The notes: generated from the letters alone by a model not told the origin. 64,000 nucleotides of DNA from Tanypteryx hageni (GCA_028673005.1 CM054120.1:71907533-71971532), one strand, 5' to 3'; positions 1 to 15,342 are shown, counted from the stretch's first letter. Numbers and translations are program-made.

Positions 1-2033
1 ACAATGAACCTTTTTCACAGTGGGAGTTGAAGTCGGTGATTGGGGATGTTAAGGAATTTTGTCCTGGCTTGGACAGTATCCATAATGCCTTCCTCAAACT
101 TCTGCCCATAGGTTCCGAACAGGACCTACTGAAAACCCTCAATCAACTTCGGGCTGTGGGAGCTTTCCCTGAATCATTGCGGGAATCGGCAATTGTCCCT
201 ATCCCGAAATAGGGAAAGGACAAGAGCCAGCCATCCAGCTATACCGCAATCTCCTTGAGCAACTGCCTGTGCAAACAGATGGAGATAATGGTCAACGGAC
301 GTCTAGTTTGGTGCCTTGTCAGCAGCAACCTTATCTCAATTTCCAGTGTGGTTTATGACGTAGCAGGTCTACAGTGGACCACATGGTCAGGATCGACAGC
401 TTTATCCAAGAGGCTTTTCTTCTATGCTAGCATGTCATAGGAGTCCTATGTGACATAAATAATTGGTACGAGAATACCTGGCGATACAAGATTGTATGCA
501 CTCTTAAAGAATGGGGTTTTTAAGGTAGACTACCAATTTTTATCCAAAACTTTTTAATGGAGCGTACTTTTAGAGTTCCTATCACAGTCTTTTGTCTAAG
601 AATATGGTGCCCCTCAGGGTTTTGTTATAAGTGTAATGCTATTCGCAATAGCTATGAATGATGATGTGGACTGCATTAAATCACCGGCTCATAGATTGTT
701 GACGGCCTTGCTATTTTCTGCAGGTCATCGAATTTGAGGATGGCTGAAAGGCAAATTCAGTTGACACATAACCGGCTCCATATATGGTCTTGCGAAACTG
801 AATTCCACTTCTCCAAAGAGAAGACCAAGTGTATGTATACTCCCAATAATGATACTCAAGTTTTGCATGTAAATTCGACATCATTTAAAAATGCTCTTAC
901 ATTATTTCAAGAAAATAATAATTAAAAAGGTCATGGAAAATTTAATGCTGAGATGTTAAAATTGATAAATAGATCAAGATGTGGGGTTCCTGATGATATT
1001 GTTAGTTTTGCTACCATAGGTATAAATGGCAAACTACGCTTTTAAAATGGTATTATGCGTTAGGTAATTAAGAATTTTGCTAAAGCCGCATATGAAATGT
1101 GGCAATAAAATACAAATATTCTATTTAAATATATCAATCAAAATCCAGATATAATTATTTCTTATAAACGAGGGGACCACGAATTAAAAAAAAAATCCAT
1201 ATAGCTCTACTAATTTTGATGGTAAGGCAGGAATGCTAGCTTATTCAGAATACCCAAACATGGATAATACGCCTATTGAAATACATATTGATCAAGATGA
1301 ATTATTGTATTTAAAGATATGTAAACTCTACCGGGTCCCACGCTGCAGGAAAATGGAATGGAGTCAATGAACGCGCCGGTAATCTTCCAAAAAGGCCTTA
1401 TTTCCTCTCATGATCTAATCTCTTCCCCATGACTTCCACCCATCCTCTACACACAACATTGTCTTTCATCCCGCATTTCCATTGCCCCTCGCAAAGTACC
1501 TCTCGCAATGTACTACTCGCCATACTTTGCCGTCATCACATGACCAGCCCTTACCATTGGCTACCTCGAGTGGCTTCATTGGCATGGCTCCGGCAGAAAT
1601 TCCCACACTTGCGGCTCCCAGTGTTAACCGATGCGAGGCAGGAAGTATCATGTAGTCAAGATTACATAATGCAGCCAAAGGCAGGTGGCCAGCTAGCAGA
1701 AAGTGCTGCCTTCACTACACGAAAATTAAAAACCGAAATTGTAAATGCAATTTATTGAATTCAAGTCAAACTGAAGGTAATATATATAACGGAAGAGATT
1801 TTAGTACTCGTCACTGTGACGTATTGTGTACACAGTTCCTACTCTAATTTGATTGGATGATGAATGGGCTAGAGCGAATAATCAAAGCATGAGTAACACA
1901 TTGGGAGCTGTACATGAAAGTAAACTAATATATAAAATAATAATGAATATAATCCTCCATTAACCACAGGACTCCAGTTGGACAGGTCTGGAATAGGGTT
2001 AATAAAGTCTCAGGCATATACCATTCTAAAAGC
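1..2033 (+). repeat. Satellite monomer M0 (partial)
   Basis: Lacks roughly its first 180 bases, which lie outside the window. NEPF-type RT fragment. The MMP fragment lies at about 845 to 1316. The RT tail and MMP start share one open frame (734 to 925), ended by TAA. Confidence 0.95.
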
Positions 2034-4246
2034 GTGCCAAGTCTAGAGATTGGAAGTCAACTTATAACATCTTCTGTTGCCATTGGCGAAGTATTAGGCC
2101 TCCATTATGCCAAGGTAAGCAGCACGGCCGAGCACGATCCTTCTTTCATTCGAATAAAAGAGAGAATGGAAAGAACTGTACTAAACCTTGGCAAAGTCAG
2201 CAGTCCAGCATCCTACAATGAACCTTTTTCACAGTGGGAGTTGAAGTCGGTGATTGGGGATGTTAAGGAATTTTGTCCTGGCTTGGACAGTATCCATAAT
2301 GCCTTCCTCAAACTTCTGCCCATAGGTTCCGAACAGGACCTACTGAAAACCCTCAATCAAATTCAGGCTGTGGGAGCTTTCCCTGAATCATTGCGGGAAT
2401 CGGCAATTGTCCCTATCCCGAAATAGGGAAAGGACAAGAGCCAGCCATCCAGCTATACCGCAATCTCCTTGAGCAGCTGCCTGTGCAAACAGATGGAGAT
2501 AATGGTCAACGGACGTCTAGTTTGGTGCCTTGTCAGCAGCAACCTTATCTCAATTTCCAGTGTGGTTTATGACGTAGCAGGTCTACAGTGGACCACATGG
2601 TCAGGATCGACAGCTTTATCCAAGAGGCTTTTCTTCTATGCTAGCATGTCATAGGAGTCCTATGTGACATAAATAATTGGTACGAGAATACCTGGCGATA
2701 CAAGATTGTATGCACTCTTAAAGAATGGGGTTTTTAAGGTAGACTACCAATTTTTATCCAAAACTTTTTAATGGAGCGTACTTTTAGAGTTCCTATCACA
2801 GTCTTTTGTCTAAGAATATGGTGCTCCTCAGGGTTTTGTTATAAGTGTAATGCTATTCGCAATAGCTATGAATGATGATGTGGACTGCATTAAATCACCG
2901 GCTCATAGATTGTTGACGGCCTTGCTATTTTCTGCAGGTCATCGAATTTGAGGATGGCTGAAAGGCAAATTCAGTTGACACATAACCGGCTCCATATATG
3001 GTCTTGCGAAACTGAATTCCACTTCTCCAAAGAGAAGACCAAGTGTATGTATACTCCCAATAATGATACTCAAGTTTTGCATGTATATTCGACATCATTT
3101 AAAAATGCTCTTACATTATTTCAAGAAAATAATAATTAAAAAGGTCATGAAAAATTTAATGCTGAGATGTTAAAATTGATAAATAGATCAAGATGTGGGG
3201 TTCCTGATGATATTGTTAGCTTTGCTACCATAGGTATAAATGGCAAACTACGCTTTTAAAATGGTATTATGCGTTAGGTAATTAACAATTTTGCTAAAGC
3301 CGCATATGAAATGTGGCAATAAAATACAAATATTCTATTTAAATATATCAATCAAAATCCAGATATAATTATTTCTTATAAACGAGGGGACCACGAATTA
3401 AAAAAAAAATCCATATAGCTCTACTAATTTTGATGGTAAGGCAGGAATGCTAGCTTATTCAGAATACCCAAACATGGATAATACGCCTATTGAAATACAT
3501 ATTGATCAAGGTGAATTATTGTATTTAAAGATATGTAAACTCTACCGGGTCCCACGCTGCAGGAAAATGGAATGGAGTCAATGAACGCGCCGGTAATCTT
3601 CCAAAAAGGCCTTATTTCCTCTCATGATCTAATCTCTTCCCCATGACTTCCACCCATCCTCTACACACAACATTGTCTTTCATCCCGCATTTCCATTGCC
3701 CCTCGCAAAGTACCTCTCGCAATGTACTACTCGCCATACTTTGCCGTCATCACATGACCAGCCCTTACCATTGGCTACCTCGAGTGGCTTCATTGGCATG
3801 GCTCCGGCAGAAATTCCCACACTTGCGGCTCCCAGTGTTAACCGATGCGAGGCAGGAAGTATCATGTAGTCAAGATTACATAATGCAGCCAAAGGCAGGT
3901 GGCCAGCTAGCAGAAAGTGCTGCCTTCACTACACGAAAATTAAAATCGAAATTGTAAATGCAATTTATTGAATTCAAGTCTAACTGAAGGTAATATATAT
4001 AACGGAAGAGATTTTAGTACTCGTCACTGTGACGTATTGTGTACACAGTTCCTACTCTAATTTGATTGGACGATGAATGGGCTAGAGCGAATAATCAAAG
4101 CATGAGTAACACATTGGGAGCTGTACATGAAAGTAAACTAATATATAAAATAATAATGAATATAATCCTCCATTAACCACAGGACTCCAGTTGGACAGGT
4201 CTGGAATAGGGTTAATAAAGTCTCAGGCATATACCATTCTAAAAGC
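2034..4246 (+). repeat. Satellite monomer M1 (2,213 bp)
   Basis: NEPF/KLLPIGSEQ type. The MMP fragment runs from about 3098 to 3530. Private changes include QIQAV in the RT fragment and HVYSTS at the RT-MMP junction. Confidence 0.95.
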
Positions 4247-6470
4247 GTGCCAAGTCTAGAGATTGGAAGTCAACTTATAACATCTTCTGATGCCATTGGC
4301 GAAGTATTAGGCCTCCATTATGCCAAGGTTAGCAGCACGGCCGAGCACGATCCTTCTTTCATTCGAATAAAAGAGAGAATGGAAAGAACTGTACTAAACC
4401 TTGGCAAAGTCAGCAGTCCAGCATCCTACAATGAACCTTTTTCACAGTGGGAGTTGAAGTCGGTGATTGGGGATGTTAAGGAATTTTGTCCTGGCTTGGA
4501 CAGTATCCATAATGCCTTCCTCAAACTTCTGCCCATAGGTTCCGAACAGGACCTACTGAAAACCCTCAATCAACTTCTGGCTGTGGGAGCTTTCCCTGAA
4601 TCATTGCGGGAATCGGCAATTGTCCCTATCCCGAAATAGGGAAAGGACAAGAGCCAGCCATCTAGCTATACCGCAATCTCCTTGAGCAGCTGCCTGTGCA
4701 AACAGATGGAGATAATGGTCAACGGACGTCTAGTTTGGTGCCTTGTCAGCAGCAACCTTATCTCAATTTCCAGTGTGGTTTATGACGTAGCAGGTCTACA
4801 GTGGACCACATGGTCAGGATCGACAGCTTTATCCAAGAGGCTTTTCTTCTATGCTAGCATGTCATAGGAGTCCTATGTGACATAAATAATTGGTACGAGA
4901 ATACCTGGCGATACAAGATTGTATGCACTCTTAAAGAATGTGGTTTTTAAGGTAGACTACCAATTTTTATCCAAAACTTTTTAATGGAGCGTACTTTTAG
5001 AGTTCCTATCACAGTCTTTTGTCTAAGAAACTGGTGCCCCTCAGGGTTTTGTTTTAAGTGTAATGCTATTCGCAATAGCTATGAATGATGATGTGGACTG
5101 CATTAAATCACCGGCTCATAGATTGTTGACGGACTTGCTATTTTCTGCAGGGCATCGAATTTCAGGATGGCTGAAAGGCAAATTCAGTTGACACATAACC
5201 GGCTCCATATATTGTCTTGCGAAACTGAATTCCACTTCTCCAAAGAGAAGACCAAGTGTATGTATACTCCTAATAATGATACTCAAATTTCGCATGTAAA
5301 TTCGACAGCATTTAAAAATGCTCTAACATTATTTCAAGAATATAATAATTTAAAAGGTCATGGAAAATTAAATGCTGAGATGTTAAAATTGATAAATAGA
5401 TCAAGATGTGGGTTCCTGATGATATTGTTAGTTTTTCCACCAATAGGTATAAATGGCAAACTACGCTTTTAAAATGGTAATATGCGTTAGGTAATGAAGA
5501 ACTTTTAAATCTTGCTAAAGCCGCATATGAAATGTGGCAATAAAATACAAATATTCTATTTAAATATATCAATCAAAATCCAGATATAATTATTTCTTAT
5601 AAACGAGGGGACCACGAATTAAAAAAAAAATCCATATAGCTCTACTAATTTTGATGGTAAGGCAGGAATGCTAGCTTATTCAGAATACCCAAACATGGAT
5701 AATACGCCTATTGAAATACATATTGATCAAGATGAATTATTGTATTTAAAGATATGTAAACTCTACCGGGTCCCACGCTGCAGGAAAATGGAGTGGAGTC
5801 AATGAACGCGCCGGTAATCTTCCAAAAAGGCCTTATTTCCTCTCATGATCTAATCTCTTCCCCATGACTTCCACCCATCCTCTACACACAACATTGTCTT
5901 TCATCCCGCATTTCCATTGCCCCTCGCAAAGTACCTCTCGCAAAGTACTACTCGCCATACTTTGCCGTCATCACATGACCAGCCCTTACCATTGGCTACC
6001 TCGAGTGGCTTCATTGGCATGGCTCCGGCAGAAATTCCCACATTTGCGGCTCCCCGTGTTAACCGATGCGAGGCAGGAAGTATCATGTAGCCAAGATTAC
6101 ATAATGCAGCCAAAGGCAGGTGGCCAGCTAGCAGAAAGTGCTGCCTTCACTACACGAAAATTAAAAACCGAAATTGTAAATGCAATTTATTGAATTCAAG
6201 TCTAACTGAAGGTAATATATATATAACGGAAGAGATTTTAGTACTCATCACTGTGACGTATTGTGTACACAGTTCCTACTCTAATTTGATTGGACGATGA
6301 ATGGGCTAGAGCGAATAATCAAAGCATGAGTAACACATTGGGAGCTGTACATGAAAGTAAACTAATATATAAAATAATAATGAATATAATCCTCCATTAA
6401 CCACAGGACTCCAGTTGGACAGGTCTGGAATAGGGTTAATAAAGTCTCAGGCATATACCATTCTAAAAGC
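4247..6470 (+). repeat. Satellite monomer M2 (2,224 bp)
   Basis: NEPF type with SSDAIGE in place of SSVAIGE. In the MMP fragment (5311 to 5751) the usual TAA after NNN is TTA (NNLKGHG), but one G is lost inside the cysteine-switch codons, which shifts the frame. Confidence 0.95.
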
Positions 6471-8692
6471 GTGCCAAGTCTAGAGATTGGAAGTCAACTT
6501 ATAACATCTTCTGTTGCCATTGGCGAAGTATTAGGCCTCCGTTATGCCAAGGTTAGCAGCACGGCCGAGCACGATCCTTCTTTCATTCGAATAAAAGAGA
6601 GAATGGAAAGAACTGTACTAAACCTTGGCAAAGTCAGCAGTCCAGCATCCTACAATGAACCTTTTTCACAGTGGGAGTTGAAGTCGGTGATTGGGGATGT
6701 TAAGGAATTTTGTCCTGGCTTGGACAGTATCCATAATGCTTTCCTCAAACTTCTGCCCATAGGTTCCGAACAGGACCTACTGAAAACCCTCAATCAACTT
6801 CGGGCTGTGGGAGCTTTCCCTGAATCATTGCGGGAATCGGCAATTGTCCCTATCCCGAAATAGGGAAAGGACAAGAGCCAGCCATCCAGCTATACCGCAA
6901 TCTCCTTGAGCAGCTGCCTGTGCAAACTGATGGAGATAATGGTCAACGGACGTCTAGTTTGGTGCCTTGTCAGCAGCAACCTTATCTCAATTTCCAGTGT
7001 GGTTTATGACGTAGCAGGTCTACAGTGGACCACATGGTCAGGATCGACAGCTTTATCCAAGAGGCTTTTCTTCTATGCTAGCATGTCATAGGAGTCCTAT
7101 GTGACATAAATAATTGGTACGAGAATACCTGGCGATACAAGATTGTATGCACACTTAAAGAATGGGGTTTTTAAGGTAGACTACCAATTTTTATCCAAAA
7201 CTTTTTAATGGAGCGTACTTTTAGAGTTCCTATCACAGTCTTTTGTCTAAAAAACTGGTGCCCCTCAGGGTTTTGTTTTAAGTGTAATGCTATTCGCAAT
7301 AGCTATGAATGATGATGTGGACTGCATTAAATCACCGGCTCATAGATTGTTGACGGACTTGCTATTTTCTGCAGGGCATCGAATTTGAGGATGGCTGAAA
7401 GGCAAATTCAGTTGACACATAACCGGCTCCATATATTGTCTTGCGAAACTGAATTCCACTTCTCCAAAGAGAAGTCCAAGTGTATGTATACTTCTAATAA
7501 TGATACTCAAATTTCGCATGTAAATTCGACAGCATTTAAAAATGCTCTAACATTATTTCAAGAATATAATAATTTAAAAGGTCATGGAAAATTTAATGCT
7601 GAGACGTTAAAATTGATAAATAGATCAAGATGTGGGTTCCTGATGATATTGTTAGTTTTTCCACCCATAGGTATAAATGGCAAACTACGCTTTTAAAATG
7701 GTAATATGCGTTAGGTAATGAAGAACTTTTAAATCTTGCTAAAGCCGCATATGAAATGTGGCAATAAAATACAAATCTTCTATTTAAATATATCAATCAA
7801 AATCCAGATATAAATATTTCTTATAAACGAGGGGACCACAAATTAAAAAAAATCCATATAGCTCTACTAATTTTGATGGTAAGGCAGGAATGCTAGCTTA
7901 TTCAGAATACCTAAACATGGATAATACGCCTATTGAAATACATATTGATCAAGATGAATTATTGTATTTAAAGATATGTAAACTCTACCGGGTCCCATGC
8001 GGCAGGAAAATGGAATGGAGTCAATGAACGCGCCGGTAATCTTCCAAAAAGGCTTTATTTCCTCTCATGATCTAATCTCTTCCCCATGACTTCCACCCAT
8101 CCTCTACACACAACATTGTCTTTCATCCCGCATTTCCATTGCCCCTCGCAAAGTACCTCTCGCAAAGTACTACTCGCCATACTTTGCCATCATCACATGA
8201 CCAGGCCTTACCATTGGCTACCTCGAGTGGCTTCATTGGCATGGCTCCGGCAGAAATTCCCACATTTGCGGCTCCCAGTGTTAACCGATGCGAGGCAGGA
8301 AGTATCATGTAGCCAAGATTACATAATGCAGCCAAAGGCAGGTGGCCAGCTAGCAGAAAGTGCTGCCTTCACTACACGAAAATTAAAAACCGAAATTGTA
8401 AATGCAATTTATTGAATTCAAGTCTAACTGAAGGTAATATATATATAACGGAAGAGATTTTAGTACTCATCACTGTGACGTATTGTGTACACAGTTCCTC
8501 CTCTAATTTGATTGGACGATGAATGGGCTAGAACGAATAATCAAAGCATGAGTAACACATTAGGAGCTGTACATGAAAGTAAACTAATATATAACATAAT
8601 AATGAATATAATCCTCCATTAACCACAGGACTCCAGTTGGACAGGTCTGGAATAGGGTTAATAAAGTCTCAGGCATATACCATTCTAAAAGC
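6471..8692 (+). repeat. Satellite monomer M3 (2,222 bp)
   Basis: NEPF type with LRYAK and MYTSNND. MMP fragment 7535 to 7973, with the same one-base loss in the cysteine switch as M2. First member of the block-1 dimer; partner of M5. Confidence 0.95.
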
Positions 8693-10905
8693 GTACCAAG
8701 TCTAGAGATTGAAAGTCAACTTATAACATCTTCTGTTGCCATTGGCGAAGTATTAGGCCTCCATTATGCCAAGGTTAGCAGCACGGCCGAGCACGATCCT
8801 TCTTTCATTCGAATAAAAGAGAGAATGGAAAGAACTGTACTAAACCTTGGCAAAGTCAGCAGTCCAGCATCCTACAAGGAACCTTTTTCACAGTGGGAGT
8901 TGAAGTCGGTAATTGGGGATGTTAAGGAATTTTGTCCTGGCTTGGACAGTATCCATAATGCCTTCCTCAATCATCTGCCCATAGGTGCCGAACAGGACCT
9001 ACTGAAAACCCTCAATCAACTTCGGGCTGAGGGAGCTTTCCCTGAATCATTGCGGGAATCGGCAATTGTCCCTATCCCGAAATAGGGAAAGGACAAGAGT
9101 CAGCCATCCAGCTATACCGCAATCTCCTTGAGCAGCTGCCTGTGCAAACTGATGGAGATAATGGTCAACGGACGTCTAGTTTGGTGCCTTGTCAGCAGCA
9201 ACCTTATCTCAAATGTCCAGTGTGGTTTATGACGTAGCAGGTCTACAGTGGACCACATGGTCAGGATCGACAGCTTTATCCAAGAGGCCTTTCTTCTATG
9301 CTAGCATGTCGTAGGAGTCCTATGTGACATAAATAATTGGTACGAGTATACCTGGCGATACAAGATTGTATGCACTCTTAAAGAATGGGGTTTTTAAGGT
9401 AGACTACCAATTTTTATCCAAATCTTTTTAATGGAGCGTACTTTTAGAGTTCCTATCACAGTCTTTTCTCTAAGAAACTGGTGCCCCTCAGGGTTTTGTT
9501 TTAAGTGTAATGCTATTCGCAATTGCTATGAATGATGATGTGGACTGCATTAAATCACCGGCTCATAGATTTTTGACGGACTTGCTATTTTCTGCAGGGC
9601 ATCGAATTTGAGGATGCCTGAAAGGCAAATTCAGTTGACATATAACCGGCTCCATATATGGTCTTGTGAAACTGAATTCCACTTCTCCAAAGAGAAGACC
9701 AAGTGTATGTATACTCCCAATAATGATACTCAAATTTCGCATGTAAATTCGACAGCATTTAAAAATGCTCTTACATTATTTCAAGAAAATAATAATTAAA
9801 AAGGTCATGGAAAATTTAATGCTGAGATGTTAAAATTGATAAATAGATCAAGATGTGGGGTTCCTGATGATATTGTTAGTTTTGCTACCATAGGTATAAA
9901 TGGCAAACTACGCTTTTAAAATGGTATTATGCGTTAGGTAATGAAGAATTATGCTAAAGCCGCATATGAAATGTGGCAATAAAATACAAATCTTCTATTT
10001 AAATATATCAATCAAAATCCAGATATAAATATTTCTTATAAACGAGGGGACCACAAATTAAAAAAAATCCATATAGCTCTACTAATTTTGATGGTAAGGC
10101 AGGAATGCTAGCTTATTCAGAATACCTAAACATGGATAATACGCCTATTGAAATACATATTGATCAAGATGAATTATTGTATTTAAAGATATGTAAACTC
10201 TACCGGGTCCCATGCGGCAGGAAAATGGAATGGAGTCAATGAACGCGCCGGTAATCTTCCAAAAAGGCTTTATTTCCTCTCATGATCTAATCTCTTCCCC
10301 ATGACTTCCACCCATCCTCTACACACAACATTGTCTTTCATCCCGCATTTCCATTGCCCCTCGCAAAGTACCTCTCGCAAAGTACTACTCGCCATACTTT
10401 GCCGTCATCACATGACCAGCCCTTACCATTGGCTACCTCGAGTGGCTTCATTGGCATGGCTTCGGCAGAAATTCCCACACTTGCGGCTCCCAGTGTTAAC
10501 CGATGCGAGGCAGGAAATATCATGTAGTCAAGATTACATAATGCAGCCAAAGGCAGGTGGCCAGCTAGCAGAAAGTGCTGCCTTCACTACACGAAAATTA
10601 AAAACCGAAATTGTAAATGCAATTTATTGAATTCAAGTCTAACTGAAGGTAATATATATAACGGAAGAGATTTTAGTACTCATCACTGTGACGTATTGTG
10701 TACACAGTTCCTACTCTAATTTGATTGGACGATGAATGGGCTAGAGCGAATAATCAAAGCATGAGTAACACATTGGGAGCTGTACATGAAAGTAAACTAA
10801 TATATAAAATAATAATGAATATAATCCTCCATTAACCACAGGACTCCAGTTGGACAGGTCTGGAATAGAGTTAATAAAGTCTCAGGCATATACCATTCTA
10901 AAAGC
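8693..10905 (+). repeat. Satellite monomer M4 (2,213 bp)
   Basis: First K-type monomer from the left (YKEPF, NHLPIGAEQ, QLRAEGAF). Its landmark reads GTACCAAG. The 3' RT portion carries MPERQIQLTYN. MMP fragment 9758 to 10188. Confidence 0.95.
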
Positions 10906-13129
10906 GTGCCAAGTCTAGAGATTGGAAGTCAACTTATAACATCTTCTGTTGCCATTGGCGAAGTATTAGGCCTCCATTATGCCAAGGTTAGCAGCACGGC
11001 CGAGCACGATCCTTCTTTCATTCGAATAAAAGAGAGAATGGAAAGAACTGTACTAAACCTTGGCAAAGTCAGCAGTCCAGCATCCTACAATGAACCTTTT
11101 TCACAGTGGGAGTTGAAGTCGGTGATTGGGGATGTTAAGGAATTTTGTCCTGGCTTGGACAGTATCCATAATGCCTTCCTCAAACTTCTGCCCATAGGTT
11201 CCGAGCAGGACCTACTGAAAACCCTCAATCAACTTCGGGCTGTGGGAGCTTTCCCTGAATCATTGCGGGAATCGGCAATTGTCCCTATCCCGAAATAGGG
11301 AAAGGACAAGAGCCAGCCATCCAGCTATACCGCAATCTCCTTGAGCAGCTGCCTGTGCAAACTGATGGAGATAATGGTCAACGGACGTCTAGTTTGGTGC
11401 CTTGTCAGCAGCAACCTTATCTCAATTTCCAGTGTGGTTTATGACGTAGCAGGTCTACAGTGGACCACATGGTCAGGATCGACAGCTTTATCCAAGAGGC
11501 TTTTCTTCTATGCTAGCATGTCATAGGAGTCCTATGTGACATAAATAATTGGTACGAGAATACCTGGCGATACAAGATTTTATGCACACTTAAAGAATGG
11601 GGTTTTTAAGGTAGACTACCAATTTTTATCCAAAACTGTTTAATGGAGCGTACTTTTAGAGTTCCTATCACAGTCTTTTGTCTAAGAAACTGGTGCCCCT
11701 CAGGGTTTTGTTTTAAGTGTAATGCTATTCGCAATAGCTATGAATGATGATGTGGACTGCATTAAATCACCGCCTCATAGATTGTTGACGGCCTTGCTAT
11801 TTTCTGCAGGTCATCGAATTTGAGGATGGCTGAAAGGCAAATTCAGTTGACACATAACCGGCTCCATATATTGTCTTGCGAAACTGAATTCCACTTCTCC
11901 AAAGAGAAGTCCAAGTGTATGTATACTTCTAATAATGATACTCAAATTTCGCATGTAAATTCGACAGCATTTAAAAATGCTCTAACATTATTTCAAGAAT
12001 ATAATAATTTAAAAGGTCATGGAAAATTTAATGCTGAGACGTTAAAATTGATAAATAGATCAAGATGTGGGTTCCTGATGATATTGTTAGTTTTTCCACC
12101 CATAGGTATAAATGGCAAACTACGCTTTTAAAATGGTAATATGCGTTAGGTAATGAAGAACTTTTAAATCTTGCTAAAGCCGCATATGAAATGTGGCAAT
12201 AAAATACAAATATTCTATTTAAATATATCAATCAAAATCCAGATATAATTATTTCTTATAAACGAGGGGACCACGAATTAAAAAAAAAATCCATATAGCT
12301 CTACTAATTTTGATGGTAAGGCAGGAATGCTAGCTTATTCAGAATACCTAAACATGGATAATACGCCTATTGAAATACATATTGATCAAGATGAATTATT
12401 GTATTTAAAGATATGTAAACTCTACCGGGTCCCACGCTGCAGGAAAATGGAATGGAGTCAATGAACGCGCCGGTAATCTTCCAAAAAGGCCTTATTTCCT
12501 CTCATGATCTAATCTCTTCCACATGACTTCCACCCATCCTCTACACACAACATTGTCTTTCATCCCGCATTTCCATTGCCCCTCGCAAAGTACCTCTCGT
12601 AAAGTACTACTCGCCATACTTTGCCGTCATCACATGACCAGCCCTTACCATTGGCTACCTCGAGTGGCTTCATTGGCATGGCTCCGGCAGAAATTCCCAC
12701 ATTTGCGGCTCCCAGTGTTAACCGATGCGAGGCAGGAAGTATCATGTAGCCAAGATTACATAATGCAGCCAAAGGCAGGTGGCCAGCTAGCAGAAAGTGC
12801 TGCCTTCACTACACGAAAATTAAAAACCGAAATTGTAAATGCAATTTATTGAATTCAAGTCTAACTGAAGGTAATATATATATAACGGAAGAGATTTTAG
12901 TACTCATCACTGTGACGTACTGTGTACACAGTTCCTACTCTAATTTGATTGGACGATGAATGGGCTAGAGCGAATAATCAAAGCATGAGTAACACATTGG
13001 GAGCTGTACATGAAAGTAAACTAATATATAAAATAATAATGAATATAATCCTCCATTAACCACAGGACTCCAGTTGGACAGGTCTGGAATAGGGTTAATA
13101 AAGTCTCAGGCATATACCATTCTAAAAGC
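10906..13129 (+). repeat. Satellite monomer M5 (2,224 bp)
   Basis: NEPF type, sister of M3 (MYTSNND; NNLKGHGK open, with the one-G loss in the cysteine switch). MMP fragment 11970 to 12410. Confidence 0.95.
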
Positions 13130-15342
13130 GTGCCAAGTCTAGAGATTGGAAGTCAACTTATAACATCTTCTGTTGCCATAGGCGAAGTATTAGGCCTCCA
13201 TTATGCCAAGGTTAGCAGCACGGCCGAGCACGATCCTTCTTTCATTCGAATAAAAGAGAGAATGGAAAGAACTGTACTAAACCTTGGCAAAGTCAGCAGT
13301 CCAGCATCCTACAAGGAACCTTTTTCACAGTGGGAGTTGAAGTCGGTAATTGGGGATGTTAAGGAATTTTGTCCTGGCTTGGACAGTATCCATAATGCCT
13401 TCCTCAATCATCTGCCCATAGGTGCCGAACAGGACCTACTGAAAACCCTCAATCAACTTCGGGCTGAGGGAGCTTTCCCTGAATCATTGCGGGAATCGGC
13501 AATTGTCCCTATCCCGAAATAGGGAAAGGACAAGAGTCAGCCATCCAGCTATACCGCAATCTCCTTGAGCAGCTGCCTGTGCAAACTGATGGAGATAATG
13601 GTCAACGGACGTCTAGTTTGGTGCCTTGTCAGCAGCAACCTTATCTCAAATGTCCAGTGTGGTTTATGACGTAGCAGGTCTACAGTGGACCACATGGTCA
13701 GGATCGACAGCTTTATCCAAGAGGCCTTTCTTCTATGCTAGCATGTCGTAGGAGTCCTATGTGACATAAATAATTGGTACGAGTATACCTGGCCATACAA
13801 GATTGTATTCACTCTTAAAGAATGGGGTTTTTAAGGTAGACTACCAATTTTTATCCAAAACTTTTTAATGGAGCGTACTTTTAGAGTTCCTATCACAGTC
13901 TTTTGTCTAAGAATATGGTGCCCCTCAGGGTTTTGTTTTAAGTGTAATGCTATTCGCAATTGCTATGAATGATGATGTGGACTGCATTAAATCACCGGCT
14001 CATAGATTTTTGACGGACTTGCTATTTTCTGCAGGGCATCGAATTTGAGGATGCCTGAAAGGCAAATTCAGTTGACATATAACTTGCTCCATATATGGTC
14101 TTGTGAAACTGGATTCCACTTCTCCAAAGAGAAGACCAAGTGTATGTATACTCCCAATAATGATACTCAAATTTCGCATGTAAATTCGACAGCATTTAAA
14201 AATGCTCTTACATTATTTCAAGAAAATAATAATTAAAAAGGTCATGGAAAATTTAATGCTGAGATGTTAAAATTGATAAATAGATCAAGATGTGGGGTTC
14301 CTGATGATATTGTTAGTTTTGCTACCATAGGTATAAATGGCAAACTACGCTTTTAAAATGGTATTATGCGTTAGGTAATGAAGAATTATGCTAAAGCCGC
14401 ATATGAAATGTGGCAATAAAATACAAATCTTCTATTTAAATATATCAATCAAAATCCAGATATAATTATTTCTTATAAACGAGGGGACCACAAATTAAAA
14501 AAAATCCATATAGCTCTACTAATTTTGATGGTAAGGCAGGAATGCTAGCTTATTCAGAATACCTAAACATGGATTATACGCCTATTGAAATACATATTGA
14601 TCAAGATGAATTATTGTATTTAAAGATATGTAAACTCTACCGGGTCCCACGCTGCAGGAAAATGGAATGGAGTCAATGAACGCGCCGGTAATCTTCCAAA
14701 AAGGCCTTATTTCCTCTCATGATCTAATCTCTTCCCCATGACTTCCACCCATCCTCTACACACAATATTGTCTTTCATCCCGCATTTCCATTGCCCCTCG
14801 CAAAGTACCTCTCGCAATGTACTACTCGCCATACTTTGCCGTCATCACATGACCAGCCCTTACCATTGGCTACCTCGAGTGGCTTCATTGGCATGGCTCC
14901 GGCAGAAATTCCCACACTTGCGGCTCCCAGTGTTAACCGATGCGAGGCAGGAAGTATCATGTAGTCAAGATTACATAATGCAGCCAAAGGCAGGTGGCCA
15001 GCTAGCAGAAAGTGCTGCCTTCACTACACGAAAATTAAAAACCGAAATTGTAAATGCAATTTATTGAATTCACGTCTAACTGAAGGTAATATATATAACG
15101 GAAGAGATTTTAGTACTCATCACTGTGACGTATTGTGTACACAGTTCCTACTCTAATTTGATTGGACGATGAATGTGCTAGAGCGAATAATCTAAGCATG
15201 AGTAACACATTGGGAGCTGTACATGAAAGTAAACTAATATATAAAATAATAATGAATATAATCCTCCATTAACCACAGGACTCCAGTTGGACAGGTCTGA
15301 AATAGGGTTAATAAAGTCTCAGGCATATACCATTCTAAAAGC
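13130..15342 (+). repeat. Satellite monomer M6 (2,213 bp)
   Basis: K type. Carries MPERQIQLTYNLLH and ETGFHF, also found in M11. The spacer has HTILSF, shared with the spacer of M10. MMP fragment 14195 to 14625. Confidence 0.95.

Larger units (their letters stand above)
6471..15342 (+). repeat. Higher-order repeat block 1 (monomers M3-M6, dimer about 4,436 bp)
   Basis: M3 and M5 (4,435 bp apart) share the variant MYTSNND in the RT tail. M4 and M6 (4,437 bp apart) share YKEPF, NHLPIGAEQ and MPERQ. The alternation shows amplification of a two-monomer unit. The preceding units M0 to M2 are all of the NEPF type and do not alternate. Confidence 0.8.

Noticed and set aside
1466..1678. 70-codon minus-strand frame repeated in nearly every monomer
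   Set aside because: It is kept only because the DNA is kept. It has no motif, and some monomers replace it with longer or altered versions after indels.
1429..1758. 109-codon plus-strand frame in each spacer
   Set aside because: No recognisable domain, and the two strands are open over the same DNA. Treated as a by-product of satellite sequence.
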